Source: an uncultured Collinsella sp.
Lineage (GTDB): Bacteria; Actinomycetota; Coriobacteriia; Coriobacteriales; Coriobacteriaceae
Assembly: GCA_902464495.1 (NCBI GenBank)
Contig: CABQJK010000002.1
Coordinates: forward strand, 1-64,000
Direction of reading: 5' to 3'
Length of the DNA stretch: 64,000 nucleotides
The stretch's first letter is position 1; each line of letters starts with the position of its first letter. The translations under genes and the position numbers were made by a program. Shown piece by piece: positions 18,359 through 25,815 of the stretch. The notes under the pieces are model-generated. The model did not search any database. It was not told the DNA's origin and saw only the letters and a list, made by a program, of their open reading frames with translations.

Positions 18359-19047
18359 ACGATTTCTAGCACGCCTAGAATGACTGGCTGATGGAGCAGG
18401 TAGAACGGTAAGGCATGCCGACCCAGGACTGCGAGCGCCGGGATAGGATTGGCGTATGCCCATGCTGGCGCTTCGAGACTTGATGCTTGTGCTGCCTGGG
18501 CAGCAAAAAAGCCGGTAAGGTACATAAAGACAAACGGTATGAGCGGATAGTAATCTCCCGAAACAAAACCCGGGCCTGGGAATCCAAGCCATGCCAGGTA
18601 GGGGAGTGGGTAGACCGCCTTTGGAATGCCCCAGGTTAGGGCAAAAAGAACAAGGCACGCTGCGATGCCCCATGAGCCCGGTAATTTTTGGAGTAACGGA
18701 CGGGTGAACGCAACCACCGCGGTGCACACCGCCATGCAATAAATGATGCCAAAGTTCACTGAATCGTCGACCGATACGAGCGTTGTTGCGATCCAGACGA
18801 CCAAAGCTGCGGCAGCGTACTTAGCCGCTCGTTTGGCATTGTTGCGTGAGAGCGTGCACATCCAACCCGCGATAAACAAAAATACCCAGCTGATGCTGGC
18901 GCGCCAGACGTCTTGAAAGACAGTCTGGGTAAACCAAGGCATATCCCAGCCGTACAGGTAGGCGAGATCATAGCAAGCGTGAAAACCTGCCATAGAAATC
19001 ATCGTAAACCCGCGGACGGTATCAAAGATGGTTATGCGTTTTTGCAT
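18343..19047 (-). CDS. DUF1624 / heparan-alpha-glucosaminide N-acetyltransferase-like membrane protein
   Basis: The 234-residue multi-pass membrane protein opens with RITIFDTVRGFTMISMAGFH, matching the HGSNAT catalytic-domain family (DUF1624), predicted transmembrane acyltransferases. About seven membrane helices are visible. The specific acceptor is unknown. The ATG overlaps the lexA stop by one base (TAATG), so it is probably co-transcribed and translationally coupled with lexA and therefore DNA-damage inducible. The 3' end overlaps hflX by 16 bp on the other strand. Confidence 0.75.
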   Translation of the reverse strand: MQKRITIFDTVRGFTMISMAGFHACYDLAYLYGWDMPWFTQTVFQDVWRASISWVFLFIAGWMCTLSRNNAKRAAKYAAAALVVWIATTLVSVDDSVNFGIIYCMAVCTAVVAFTRPLLQKLPGSWGIAACLVLFALTWGIPKAVYPLPYLAWLGFPGPGFVSGDYYPLIPFVFMYLTGFFAAQAAQASSLEAPAWAYANPIPALAVLGRHALPFYLLHQPVILGVLEIVYSVR

Positions 19048-19691
19048 TACGAGAACCGGCGCATCAAGCCGACGACTTTGCCCAGGATAACGGGATTCGT
19101 TGCATAGATAGGTTCCATGGTGTCGTTCTCGGGCTGCAAGCGCACACGCCCCTGCTCCTTGTAGAACGTCTTGACGGTCGCCGAACCATCAATCATGGCC
19201 ACGACAATTTCGCCGTTCATGGCACTTTTTTGTTCACGGACGATGATGTAATCGCCATTGAAGATGCCGACATTGATCATTGAGCTCCCATGCACCTCAA
19301 GGATAAAGGAACCCTGATCAGTGGCGATTTCGGTCGGGATAGTAAACGTGTCTTCGATATTCTGCTCTGCCAGAATGGGAATCCCAGCCGCGACGCGACC
19401 AACGAGCGGTAGCGAGACCGTTCCGCGAGGTGCGGTGGGCTCGTCAGATTTGGAAATTGAGACAGAGGAACCATCCTCGTTAAAGAGTTCCAGGGCGCGC
19501 GGTTTGGTGGCATCGCGCTTGAGTAGCCCGCGCGCCTCCAGGGCAGAGAGATGGGCGTGCACGGTGCTGGGGGAGGAAAGGCCCACGGCAGAAGCCATCT
19601 CGCGCACGCTGGGCGGATAACCCTTCTCCTGCTGATATTCCTTGATGAAGTCGTAAATTTGCTGCTGACGCTTGGTAATTTTGCGAGCCAT
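19047..19691 (-). CDS. lexA: SOS repressor LexA
   Basis: LexA represses DNA-damage genes until RecA filaments trigger its self-cleavage. The 214-residue protein has an N-terminal winged helix (about 1-65) and a C-terminal S24 peptidase. The cleavage site is Ala102-Gly103, the nucleophile Ser137 (HGSSM) and the general base Lys174 (ATVKTF). I start at 19691, behind AGAGGATG; upstream in-frame codons run into the operators. Three LexA boxes lie at 19716-19783, so it is autoregulated. Divergent from it are a LysM gene and nrdR, as in mycobacteria (chiZ) and corynebacteria (divS). Confidence 0.96.
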   Translation of the reverse strand: MARKITKRQQQIYDFIKEYQQEKGYPPSVREMASAVGLSSPSTVHAHLSALEARGLLKRDATKPRALELFNEDGSSVSISKSDEPTAPRGTVSLPLVGRVAAGIPILAEQNIEDTFTIPTEIATDQGSFILEVHGSSMINVGIFNGDYIIVREQKSAMNGEIVVAMIDGSATVKTFYKEQGRVRLQPENDTMEPIYATNPVILGKVVGLMRRFS

Positions 19692-19715
19692 CAGGGCATC
19701 CTCTCTACCCATGTC

Positions 19716-19783
19716 AAACAAATGTTCGAATTTTGCTTGACAGGAACAACTGTTCGAAGATAATAATAACCGAACATTCGTTC
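19716..19783. promoter_or_regulatory. three phased LexA boxes in the divergent lexA/LysM promoter
   Basis: Boxes of the form (G/A)AAC-N4-GTTC begin at 19716 (AAACAAATGTTC), 19744 (GAACAACTGTTC) and 19772 (GAACATTCGTTC). The first deviates at one base. The spacing is exactly 28 bp both times. The central box lies between the promoter elements of the LysM gene, and the first lies just upstream of the lexA ribosome site. This is a shared operator controlling both directions. Confidence 0.9.
19737..19764 (+). promoter_or_regulatory. promoter of the LysM cell-division gene
   Basis: TTGACA (19737-19742) and GATAAT (19759-19764) are separated by 16 bp; TAATAA at 19761 gives an 18-bp alternative. 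LexA box 2 (19744-19755) fills the spacer, as at recA. Confidence 0.7.
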
Positions 19784-19851
19784 TCGCGCTAGACATTTTT
19801 GTCCGCGCGGCTTGATAAAACTGTTCTCAGCAAAACACGCGAGAGGAGAAC

Positions 19852-20304
19852 ATGATGAACGCAACGAATATGGTCCAGGGAAACCTCGCCCTTAAGCTCG
19901 AGACGCCTGCAGAACCCACTTTTACGGTTGTTCAGGGTGGCCGCTCCGGCATTCAGTCTTTGACCGTAAAGCCTGCTCGCAATCAGCAGGCTGTAGTCGC
20001 GCCGGCCCGCGTTGCCCTCAAGGTTCCGACGATTGTCGCCGTTGCCGTTGCGCTTACGCTCTTCTTTGTCCTCGCTACGTCGGTCTTTAGCGTTCGTCAC
20101 GCCGCGTATGCCGAGTCCGTTTCCAACATTACCTACGAGACTATTCGCGTTCAGCCTGGCGATTCTCTTTGGTCGCTTGCCGAGGAATATCCAATCGAAG
20201 GCCTTTCCACGCAAGAGACTTCCGACATGATCCGTAACGTCAATCATCTGGAGCATGGTTCGCTCGCCGCCGGTGCGCATCTTAAGGTTCCTGCTCGTTC
20301 GTAA
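19852..20304 (+). CDS. SOS-induced LysM membrane protein (YneA/ChiZ/DivS type)
   Basis: The 150-residue protein has a cytoplasmic N-terminus, one membrane helix (about 62-82) and a C-terminal LysM domain beginning at about 99 (YETIRVQPGDSLWSLAEEYP). Divergent from lexA, under LexA boxes and followed by nrdR, it occupies the place of Bacillus yneA, mycobacterial chiZ and corynebacterial divS, which delay division after DNA damage. No separate hydrolase domain is visible. Function is inferred from domain plan and synteny, since these proteins share little sequence. ATG 19852 or 19855 may be used after GAGAGGAG. Confidence 0.8.
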   Translation: MMNATNMVQGNLALKLETPAEPTFTVVQGGRSGIQSLTVKPARNQQAVVAPARVALKVPTIVAVAVALTLFFVLATSVFSVRHAAYAESVSNITYETIRVQPGDSLWSLAEEYPIEGLSTQETSDMIRNVNHLEHGSLAAGAHLKVPARS

Positions 20305-20317
20305 TCATTATCGCGCT

Positions 20318-20361
20318 GCGCATGGTACCCTTGTTATCGTTTAAGAGGAGGTACCATGCGC
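20318..20361 (+). promoter_or_regulatory. hairpin enclosing the nrdR start codon
   Basis: GCGCATGGTACC (20318-20329) pairs perfectly with GGTACCATGCGC (20350-20361). The right arm contains the nrdR ATG (20356-20358), and the 20-base loop carries most of the AGAGGAG ribosome site. In RNA this 12-bp stem would hide the start codon, so translational control is possible. Confidence 0.5.
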
Positions 20362-20799
20362 TGTCCCAAATGTGGCAAGGCACATACCCGCGTCGTTGAT
20401 TCTCGTATGCAGGAGTCAAATAACACCATTAAGCGCCGTCGCGAATGTTGCTCGTGTAACTACCGCTTTACAACGTTCGAGCGATGCGAAGACCCAATCG
20501 AGGTCATTAAGTCAGACGGAACCAAGCAGCGGTTTGATCGCAATAAGCTGCTCGTCGGCTTGATGCGCGCCACCATCAAGCGCGATATTGACACTAAGAA
20601 GCTCAATGAGATTATCGACGACATCGAGGTCGAGTTGCGCTCTCGCACGCTGACGGCCGTCACGTCCCATGAGTTGGGTGACATGGTGCTCAAGCGCTTG
20701 GCCAAGATCGACAAGGTGGCGTACATCCGTTTTGCCTCGGTCTACCGCGATTTCAAAGACGTCGATGAGTTTCTGCAAGAGCTCGACAAGCTAAGGTGA
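20356..20799 (+). CDS. nrdR: transcriptional repressor NrdR
   Basis: NrdR represses ribonucleotide reductase genes in response to ATP/dATP. The 147-residue protein has the N-terminal zinc ribbon (CPKC at residues 3-6 and CSCNYRFTTFE) and an ATP-cone domain (EVIKSDGTKQRFDRNKLLVGL). The ribosome site is AGAGGAGG. It is followed 4 bases later by dut, so two dNTP-pool genes sit beside the SOS regulator. No clear NrdR box is visible in this window. Confidence 0.95.
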   Translation: MRCPKCGKAHTRVVDSRMQESNNTIKRRRECCSCNYRFTTFERCEDPIEVIKSDGTKQRFDRNKLLVGLMRATIKRDIDTKKLNEIIDDIEVELRSRTLTAVTSHELGDMVLKRLAKIDKVAYIRFASVYRDFKDVDEFLQELDKLR

Positions 20800-20803
20800 T
20801 TCC

Positions 20804-21247
20804 ATGTCTAACATTACCGTCAACATAAAGCGTCTCGACCCCACCGTCGAGCTTCCCAAATACGCCCATCCCTCCGATGCCGGCTTGGATCTACGCTCCA
20901 ACGAGGACTGCGTCCTGAAGCCCTTCGAACGCCGTCTGGTCTCTACTGGGCTGGCCATCGCCCTGCCCGATGGCTACGCCGGCTTCGTCCAGCCCCGCAG
21001 CGGTCTGGCCATTAAGCAAGGCCTGTCCATAGTCAACACTCCTGGCCTCATCGACGCCCACTACCGAGGAGAGCTCAAAGTCATCCTCATCAACCTAGAC
21101 CCCACGAACAACATCCAAATCAACAAAGGCGACCGCATTGCCCAACTTGTAATCCAAGAAGTCCCCACGGTCAATCTCATAGAAGTAGAAGAACTAGACG
21201 AAACCGACCGAGGCAAAGGAGGTTTCGGCTCCAGCGGCATCGCCTAG
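20804..21247 (+). CDS. dut: dUTP diphosphatase
   Basis: This dUTPase removes dUTP, keeping uracil out of DNA and supplying dUMP. The 147-residue trimeric-type enzyme shows all five motifs: SDAGLDLR, PRSGLA, GLIDAHYRGEL, GDRIAQLV and the C-terminal glycine-rich RGKGGFGSSG. Codons in the last third (CTA, GTA, CAA, AAA) are less typical of the neighbours. The gene faces a long repeat-filled gap and a 20-bp terminator. Confidence 0.95.
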   Translation: MSNITVNIKRLDPTVELPKYAHPSDAGLDLRSNEDCVLKPFERRLVSTGLAIALPDGYAGFVQPRSGLAIKQGLSIVNTPGLIDAHYRGELKVILINLDPTNNIQINKGDRIAQLVIQEVPTVNLIEVEELDETDRGKGGFGSSGIA

Positions 21248-21266
21248 GGACGCTCTTATCCCTCCC

Positions 21267-21367
21267 GCCCGCCTCTCACACATATCATTCCATGCTCAAA
21301 CATTCTCGCGTCGCTTCGCTCGCTGCGAAACTGCGCGTGGAACTATATGTGTGAGAGCCAGGCGGGC
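21267..21367. repeat. structured repeat element, copy 1
   Basis: The outer arms pair as 21267-21272 with 21362-21367 and 21273-21285 with 21345-21357 (13 bp perfect). They enclose a 59-bp core that is the reverse complement of the core of the element at 21524-21627, with about 9 bp extra in the middle. The arms of the two copies differ in sequence although each is self-complementary, which argues for a conserved structure. Confidence 0.7.
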
Positions 21368-21399
21368 GGCTACTCGCTTGAAAAAATAATTACATTCTA

Positions 21400-21452
21400 G
21401 TAAGCCAATGCGACAAAGGAACAATCCCTTTGTTGCATTGGCTTACTGTATT
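21400..21452. terminator. bidirectional terminator between dut and the glycosyltransferase
   Basis: Bases 21400-21419 pair with 21427-21446 over 20 bp with a single G-U pair and a 7-base loop. T-rich sequence follows on the plus strand, and an A-run before it gives TTATTTTTT on the minus strand, so it can act in both directions. Confidence 0.8.
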
Positions 21453-21523
21453 TAGATTTTCGGTTTCGCCTTAGCAGGTTCTAATGGTAGGGAATCTGGT
21501 GTACCTGCTAGTACGTAAACGTA

Positions 21524-21627
21524 GCTGCTCGGCGGGAGCCGCCCATATATCGTTCCACGCGCAGTTTCGCAGCGAAGCGAGAATGTTTGAGCATGGAATG
21601 ATATATGGGCGGCTCCCGCCGAGCAGC
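21524..21627. repeat. structured repeat element, copy 2
   Basis: A perfect 27-bp inverted repeat (21524-21550 with 21601-21627) encloses a 50-bp core. Apart from about 9 bp, the core matches the reverse complement of copy 1. The core has nested complementarity of its own (TTCCACGC/GCATGGAA and TTCGC/GCGAA). It lies just downstream of the leftward glycosyltransferase gene. Confidence 0.75.
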
Positions 21628-21637
21628 GGACTTACGC

Positions 21638-22939
21638 CTAGCGGATATGCGCAGGTTTTTCGCCCCAGTAGAAGCGGCAGAAGGCTCGTTTGCGCTTTTG
21701 GGGTTTGCCTACGAGCTCCATGGTTGCGATGGCTATGTCTTCGGCTGCGTGGGGGCGGCGTAGTACTTCGCCGTTGATGAGTAGGGCTTTGAGTGATTCG
21801 GGATGGTCGTGCAAGTGACGTAGGGTAACGATGAGCTCTCGTGCGGTGGTGACATGCATGCTGGCGCCCATGCCGGTGAGCATGGTGGTGTTGGCCTTTT
21901 CCTGGCCATAGGACTTGCCCAGCAGAATCATCGGCAGATGTGCGCATAGGCACTCGGTGACCGTGAGTCCGCCCGATTTGAGGATTGCCAGGTCGCATCC
22001 GTGCATGAGGGCCGCCATGTCGTCGACATAGTCCAACACCGTGACGTTCTCGAGCTTCATGGCATCGAAGAGCGTCTTCAGCCGGGTGGCATACTCCACG
22101 TCTTTGCCGGGCAAAAAGACAAAATGCATGTCTTCGAAGCTGCGCAGGAAGGGGAGTGTGTGGTCCATCGCCGCGCGAAAGCGGACGTAAGGCTGAGGCA
22201 AGCTGGCACCGGCCATTACCAGCACGACGGTCTTGTCGGTGGGGAGGTTGAACTTGGCTAGCTCTTCCTCGCGATCGTAATCCGTGTCGAATCCGGCGCG
22301 AATAGGAATGCCGGTAATGCGAATCTTTGTCTCGGGCACCTTGCGCGGACGCAGCGTTTCGGCCATAAATTCGTTGGCAACACAGAATAAATCGGTGTCC
22401 TTGTGGGGCCACCAGCCCTCGACTTCGTAGTCGGTCGGTACGCAGATGACCGGATAATCGATACCCGTAATTACGCGGGCACCCACGGCAACATTGGCTG
22501 CCGTGATGTGCGTTGCGACCACGGCTATGGGCCTGCGGCTACGAATATATTCGTTGAAGGCGGGGAACATAATTCGCGACCATGCCGTGCCGCCACCCCA
22601 GAGAAGATGTCCCGTAAGCGTATAACGCCAGGTCAGGTCGTAAATGGGGCGCGTGGCTCCCGTAAAAGAAGCCGCGGTTTTATTGCCGTCGAATTTAATA
22701 CGTCCAAAATCAAGGATATCGAGTACTTCAATCTCAACATCCTCCGGGATGCCATTGGTGCCGCGGATGAGGTCGAATGCCTGCGCAATCGCATTTGCGG
22801 CGGCCTTGTGGCCCGAGCCGACCGAGGCGTGCACGATGGTCACGAGAGGTTTTTGCTGAGCCGAGAGCGTGGTTTGCTTCGATTGGGGAGTGCTGAGCGT
22901 GAGCAGGGGAGCGTCGTCGCTCGTCTGCGTCTGATCCAT
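21638..22939 (-). CDS. processive diacylglycerol glucosyltransferase / MGDG-synthase-like GT28
   Basis: The 433-residue protein belongs to the UgtP/MGDG synthase branch of GT28, which adds sugars to diacylglycerol to make glycolipids and lipoteichoic-acid anchors. Near residue 38 is the donor-fold motif VGSGHKAAANAI of the N-terminal MGDG-synthase domain, followed by VVATHITAANV and a C-terminal GT28 half with ILKSGGLTVTECL. About 30 variable residues precede the domain. The start has a good AGGGGAG site. It is divergent from trxB. The exact sugar and processivity cannot be read from sequence. Confidence 0.82.
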   Translation of the reverse strand: MDQTQTSDDAPLLTLSTPQSKQTTLSAQQKPLVTIVHASVGSGHKAAANAIAQAFDLIRGTNGIPEDVEIEVLDILDFGRIKFDGNKTAASFTGATRPIYDLTWRYTLTGHLLWGGGTAWSRIMFPAFNEYIRSRRPIAVVATHITAANVAVGARVITGIDYPVICVPTDYEVEGWWPHKDTDLFCVANEFMAETLRPRKVPETKIRITGIPIRAGFDTDYDREEELAKFNLPTDKTVVLVMAGASLPQPYVRFRAAMDHTLPFLRSFEDMHFVFLPGKDVEYATRLKTLFDAMKLENVTVLDYVDDMAALMHGCDLAILKSGGLTVTECLCAHLPMILLGKSYGQEKANTTMLTGMGASMHVTTARELIVTLRHLHDHPESLKALLINGEVLRRPHAAEDIAIATMELVGKPQKRKRAFCRFYWGEKPAHIR

Positions 22940-23057
22940 CGATAACTCCCCTTCGACGTTGTAACACGGATTTATTATTGTAGTGCATGAGTGTCACGTT
23001 CACGTTAATTTGGGTATGAGCGCAAAGAACGACAACGTTTTGGCGAGAGGACTCTTC

Positions 23058-23996
23058 ATGACTACCGATCAGACGATCGATGTTGCGATTATCGGCGGAG
23101 GCCCCGCGGGCTATGCTGCCGCCATTTATGCGGCGCGCGCCAACCTGACGACGACTGTCCTTGAGCAGGGCATGTCGGGCGGACAGATCGCCACGAGCAA
23201 CGAGATTGAGAATTATCCTGGCATTCCGCTACTGAGCGGTGTCGAACTTGGTGAGCGGTTCCAACAGCATGCTGAAGGCCTGGGGGCTCAGGTTGAATGG
23301 AGTATGGTGACGGGCGTCGATTACGATGCCGATGCGGCTCAATTTACCATCCATCATGATATGGGCGACACAGCGGCCAAGAGCGTCGTTGCGTGCATGG
23401 GCGCCACGCCGCGTCCTGCGGGTTTTGTTGGCGAGGATACGTATCGCGGTCGTGGCGTTTCGTATTGCGCGACGTGTGACGGCATGTTCTTCCGTGGCAA
23501 GCAGGTCTTTGTTATCGGAGGCGGCAATTCGGCGTGCGAGGAGGCGCTGTTCCTGTCCGACATTGCCAGCAGCGTGACCATCGTGCTGCGTCGCGATCAG
23601 TTCCGTGCACCCGAGGGCGTTGTGAATAAGGTTCTTGCTAAGGACAATATTTCAGTTAGGTACCAAACTAGTATTGTTGAGCTTTCTGGTGAAGCGATGC
23701 CCACGACAATCACATTCAAGGACAATGCGACTGGTGAAATGCACACTGAGTCCTTTGAACCTGGCTCATTTGGCATTTTTGTCTTTACGGGGACGCAACC
23801 ACATACCGAGCTTGTTGAGCATCTAGTCGATCTGGCTCCCGACGGCGGTATTGTTACCGACGATTCGATGGCCACCCGTACGCCCGGCTTATTCGCAGCC
23901 GGCGATATCCGCTCCAAGCGTTTACGCCAGGTTGTGACCGCCGTTTCGGACGGAGCCATAGCGGCAACCAGCGCATACGCTTTCCTACGCGTATAA
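23058..23996 (+). CDS. trxB: thioredoxin-disulfide reductase
   Basis: TrxB reduces thioredoxin with NADPH through FAD. The 312-residue protein has the FAD motif GGGPAG, the redox pair CATC near residue 140, the NADPH motif GGGNSA and the C-terminal GLFAAGD. I start at ATG 23058 behind GAGAGGA. About 23630-23830 is noticeably more AT-rich than the rest of the gene (TCTGGT, ACTAGT, GAAATG codons), as if that piece were exchanged by recombination with a related allele. A perfect 13-bp terminator follows. Confidence 0.93.
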   Translation: MTTDQTIDVAIIGGGPAGYAAAIYAARANLTTTVLEQGMSGGQIATSNEIENYPGIPLLSGVELGERFQQHAEGLGAQVEWSMVTGVDYDADAAQFTIHHDMGDTAAKSVVACMGATPRPAGFVGEDTYRGRGVSYCATCDGMFFRGKQVFVIGGGNSACEEALFLSDIASSVTIVLRRDQFRAPEGVVNKVLAKDNISVRYQTSIVELSGEAMPTTITFKDNATGEMHTESFEPGSFGIFVFTGTQPHTELVEHLVDLAPDGGIVTDDSMATRTPGLFAAGDIRSKRLRQVVTAVSDGAIAATSAYAFLRV

Positions 23997-24036
23997 GTAC
24001 GATAATATATCTTATGTAAGGTTGCTATCTTTAAAC

Positions 24037-24080
24037 AAAGTGGTTGGACGATGCATCAATGTGTTGTCCAACCACTTTTA
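24037..24080 (+). terminator. trxB terminator
   Basis: AAAGTGGTTGGAC (24037-24049) pairs perfectly with GTCCAACCACTTT (24066-24078) and is followed by T-rich sequence. Confidence 0.8.
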
Positions 24081-24086
24081 CTTGCC

Positions 24087-24115
24087 GGCTATGTGGTATG
24101 CAAAACTAGATAACC
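24087..24115 (+). promoter_or_regulatory. operator shared with degV, at the DUF1836 gene
   Basis: These 29 bp match the minus strand of 25760-25788 at 25 of 29 positions by my alignment, including the run CAAAACTAGATA. Candidate -10 boxes TAGAAT (24116) and TACAAT (24121) lie just downstream without a good -35, so the site may bind an activator or overlap the promoter. Confidence 0.65.
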
Positions 24116-24150
24116 TAGAATACAATATAGAAAATGAACGGAGGACCTTT

Positions 24151-24762
24151 ATGAACCACGTTAAACACGTTATTCCGATGTCCGATTCGTCGGTCAGTAT
24201 TAAGCCTGAGGATATTCAGCCCACTGTGCTGCCCGATGCATTTATTCAGTCCGAAATCGTACGCAAACTCAATACGTTGAGTCTGCCGCGCTATGACCAG
24301 TTGCCCAATGTGACGCTCTATCGCGACCAGGTTATTGAGTATGTTGCGCTGTGGATGGAGCCGCTGTCCATTTGCGTAGAGCAGCCCGTTATCACGCCAT
24401 CGATGATCAATAACTACGTGAAGGTCGGCCTCGTTCCTGCTCCGGTTAAAAAGCAGTATGGCCGTGAGCAGATCGCGCGTCTCATCGCCATTTGTATCTT
24501 TAAGCAGGTGCTGCCCATCGCTGCGGTTCAGGCGCTGTTTAACATTCAGCGCTTAAGCTACGACGCTCCTACGGCTTTCGATTATGTAGTCGATCAACTT
24601 GAGGCATCGATTCGTGCGGCGTTTTCCATCGAGCAGACTCCCGTGCCCGATACCGCACATCAGGTTACGCGCGAATCGCTGCTCGTGCGCAGTGCAGTAT
24701 CGTCCTTTGTATCGAAGGCGTACCTGATGAGCTACCTTAAGTTCAATGGGTTTAATAGCTAA
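24151..24762 (+). CDS. DUF1836 family protein, probable DNA-binding regulator
   Basis: The 203-residue protein matches the DUF1836 (YkrK-like) plan: an N-terminal helical part with SLPRYDQLPNVTLYRDQVIEY, then the helix-turn-helix/MerR-like segment ITPSMINNYVKVGLVPAPVKKQYGREQIARLI (about residues 89-120), then a helical C-terminus. I start at ATG 24151 because GGAGG (24140-24144) precedes it; the open frame continues upstream through the operator. The neighbouring convergent degV gene carries the same 29-bp operator, so this protein may regulate itself and degV. Binding is an inference. Confidence 0.75.
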   Translation: MNHVKHVIPMSDSSVSIKPEDIQPTVLPDAFIQSEIVRKLNTLSLPRYDQLPNVTLYRDQVIEYVALWMEPLSICVEQPVITPSMINNYVKVGLVPAPVKKQYGREQIARLIAICIFKQVLPIAAVQALFNIQRLSYDAPTAFDYVVDQLEASIRAAFSIEQTPVPDTAHQVTRESLLVRSAVSSFVSKAYLMSYLKFNGFNS

Positions 24763-24774
24763 CCGAGGTATAAG

Positions 24775-24815
24775 ACGGGCGGGATAAAGAGCCACTGGCC
24801 CCGTATCCCGCCCGT
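24775..24815. terminator. bidirectional terminator between DUF1836 gene and degV
   Basis: ACGGGCGGGATA (24775-24786) pairs perfectly over 12 bp with TATCCCGCCCGT (24804-24815) between two convergent genes. Confidence 0.75.
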
Positions 24816-24834
24816 GCGTTTGTCTAGTTGGGCA

Positions 24835-25701
24835 TTATCGGCCCGAAGCCACACCCATGCCGTAGCCGATAATGAGGCCGTGCATCTCGGCATAGTATGA
24901 ATCTAGCCCGTTACAGGGCATGATGATAGTCTTGGAGCCTGGCCACCGCTCCACAATGCGGCTGGCAAGTGCCTGGGCGCCTGCCTCATTCTCGACATGG
25001 TCGATAACGACCTCGCCGCCGGTAAAGCCCTCGGCCTCCATAGTGTCGACAATCTTGCCAAGCATCTTCTTTTCGCCACGGGTGTGACCAACGAGTTCAA
25101 TTTTGCCCGCTTCGCTCGCCGTGCCCAAAATGCGGATATTGAGCTTGTTGGCAATAACGCCGGCCGCCTTAGGAATACGTCCGGCCTTTGCAAGGTTCTC
25201 GTAATGACACAGGCTAAAGAGGATTTTGCTGTTTTGCTCGAGGCTATCGAAGTAGGCGCAGGCGTCCTCAAAGGAAACGTCCGGGTTACTTGCAAGATGG
25301 CGATCGAACAGCAGGAAGATTAGGTCCATTTTGCCACCTGCGGCTCGCGAGTTAACCAAATGAATCTGACGGTTGGGCTCCTCGGCAAGCACCATGTCAC
25401 GTGCGGTGGCCGCGGCATTGTAGCTTCCCGAGACTCCCTCGGAGATGGGCATGCAAATCGTCTTGTCGGCAAGCTTAAAGAGTTCGGCCCACTCCCCTAC
25501 GCTTGGACAGGCGCTCGAAGAAGCGCTCGACTCCGCCTGCACGGCGCAATTGAGCTCGTGGACGTCGAGCGTGATGTCATCGACAAACTCGCGCTCCCCC
25601 ACTCGGATCTTAAGGGGTGCAAATGCAAAGGTGGTATGAGGTGCGGTTGGCTGCCAATCGCGAAGATTGCAGCTCGAATCGGAGATAAGTGCCCAGCTCA
25701 T
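24835..25701 (-). CDS. DegV family fatty-acid-binding protein
   Basis: DegV/FakB proteins bind a fatty acid and present it to the FakA kinase for use in phospholipid synthesis. The 288-residue protein starts with ALISDSSCNL and has the lipid-site segment CMPISEGVSGSYNAA, the conserved VNSRAAGGK and a C-terminal EMHGLIIGYGMGV. No fakA is seen in the window. The 29-bp operator at 25760 lies 59 bases upstream, with a TATAAT at 25736-25731 between. Fatty-acid specificity cannot be predicted. Confidence 0.85.
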   Translation of the reverse strand: MSWALISDSSCNLRDWQPTAPHTTFAFAPLKIRVGEREFVDDITLDVHELNCAVQAESSASSSACPSVGEWAELFKLADKTICMPISEGVSGSYNAAATARDMVLAEEPNRQIHLVNSRAAGGKMDLIFLLFDRHLASNPDVSFEDACAYFDSLEQNSKILFSLCHYENLAKAGRIPKAAGVIANKLNIRILGTASEAGKIELVGHTRGEKKMLGKIVDTMEAEGFTGGEVVIDHVENEAGAQALASRIVERWPGSKTIIMPCNGLDSYYAEMHGLIIGYGMGVASGR

Positions 25702-25759
25702 TGAGGGTCCTTTCTATTTGTTCCTCAACAATTATAGCCATCTTTTAGATCGATTGGAC

Positions 25760-25788
25760 GGCTATCTAGTTTTGAATACTAGATAGCC
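25760..25788 (-). promoter_or_regulatory. palindromic operator upstream of degV
   Basis: GGCTATCTAGT (25760-25770) and ACTAGATAGCC (25778-25788) form a perfect 11-bp inverted repeat around TTTGAAT. On the minus strand it lies just upstream of the -35 region of a promoter with TATAAT at 25736-25731. The same 29-bp sequence, less symmetric, precedes the DUF1836 gene. No T-run follows on either side, which favours an operator over a terminator. Confidence 0.65.
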
Positions 25789-25815
25789 TCCTAATCTTAA
25801 GGCAAACTGTAGGGG

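Noticed and set aside
21524..21627. Invertible promoter switch suggested by the 27-bp inverted repeat
   Set aside because: The 50-bp core has no promoter-like elements, no recombinase gene is nearby, and it lies at a 3' end.
25760..25788. Intrinsic terminator for the gene left of degV
   Set aside because: No T-run follows on either strand, it sits upstream of degV, and a close copy precedes another gene, which fits an operator.
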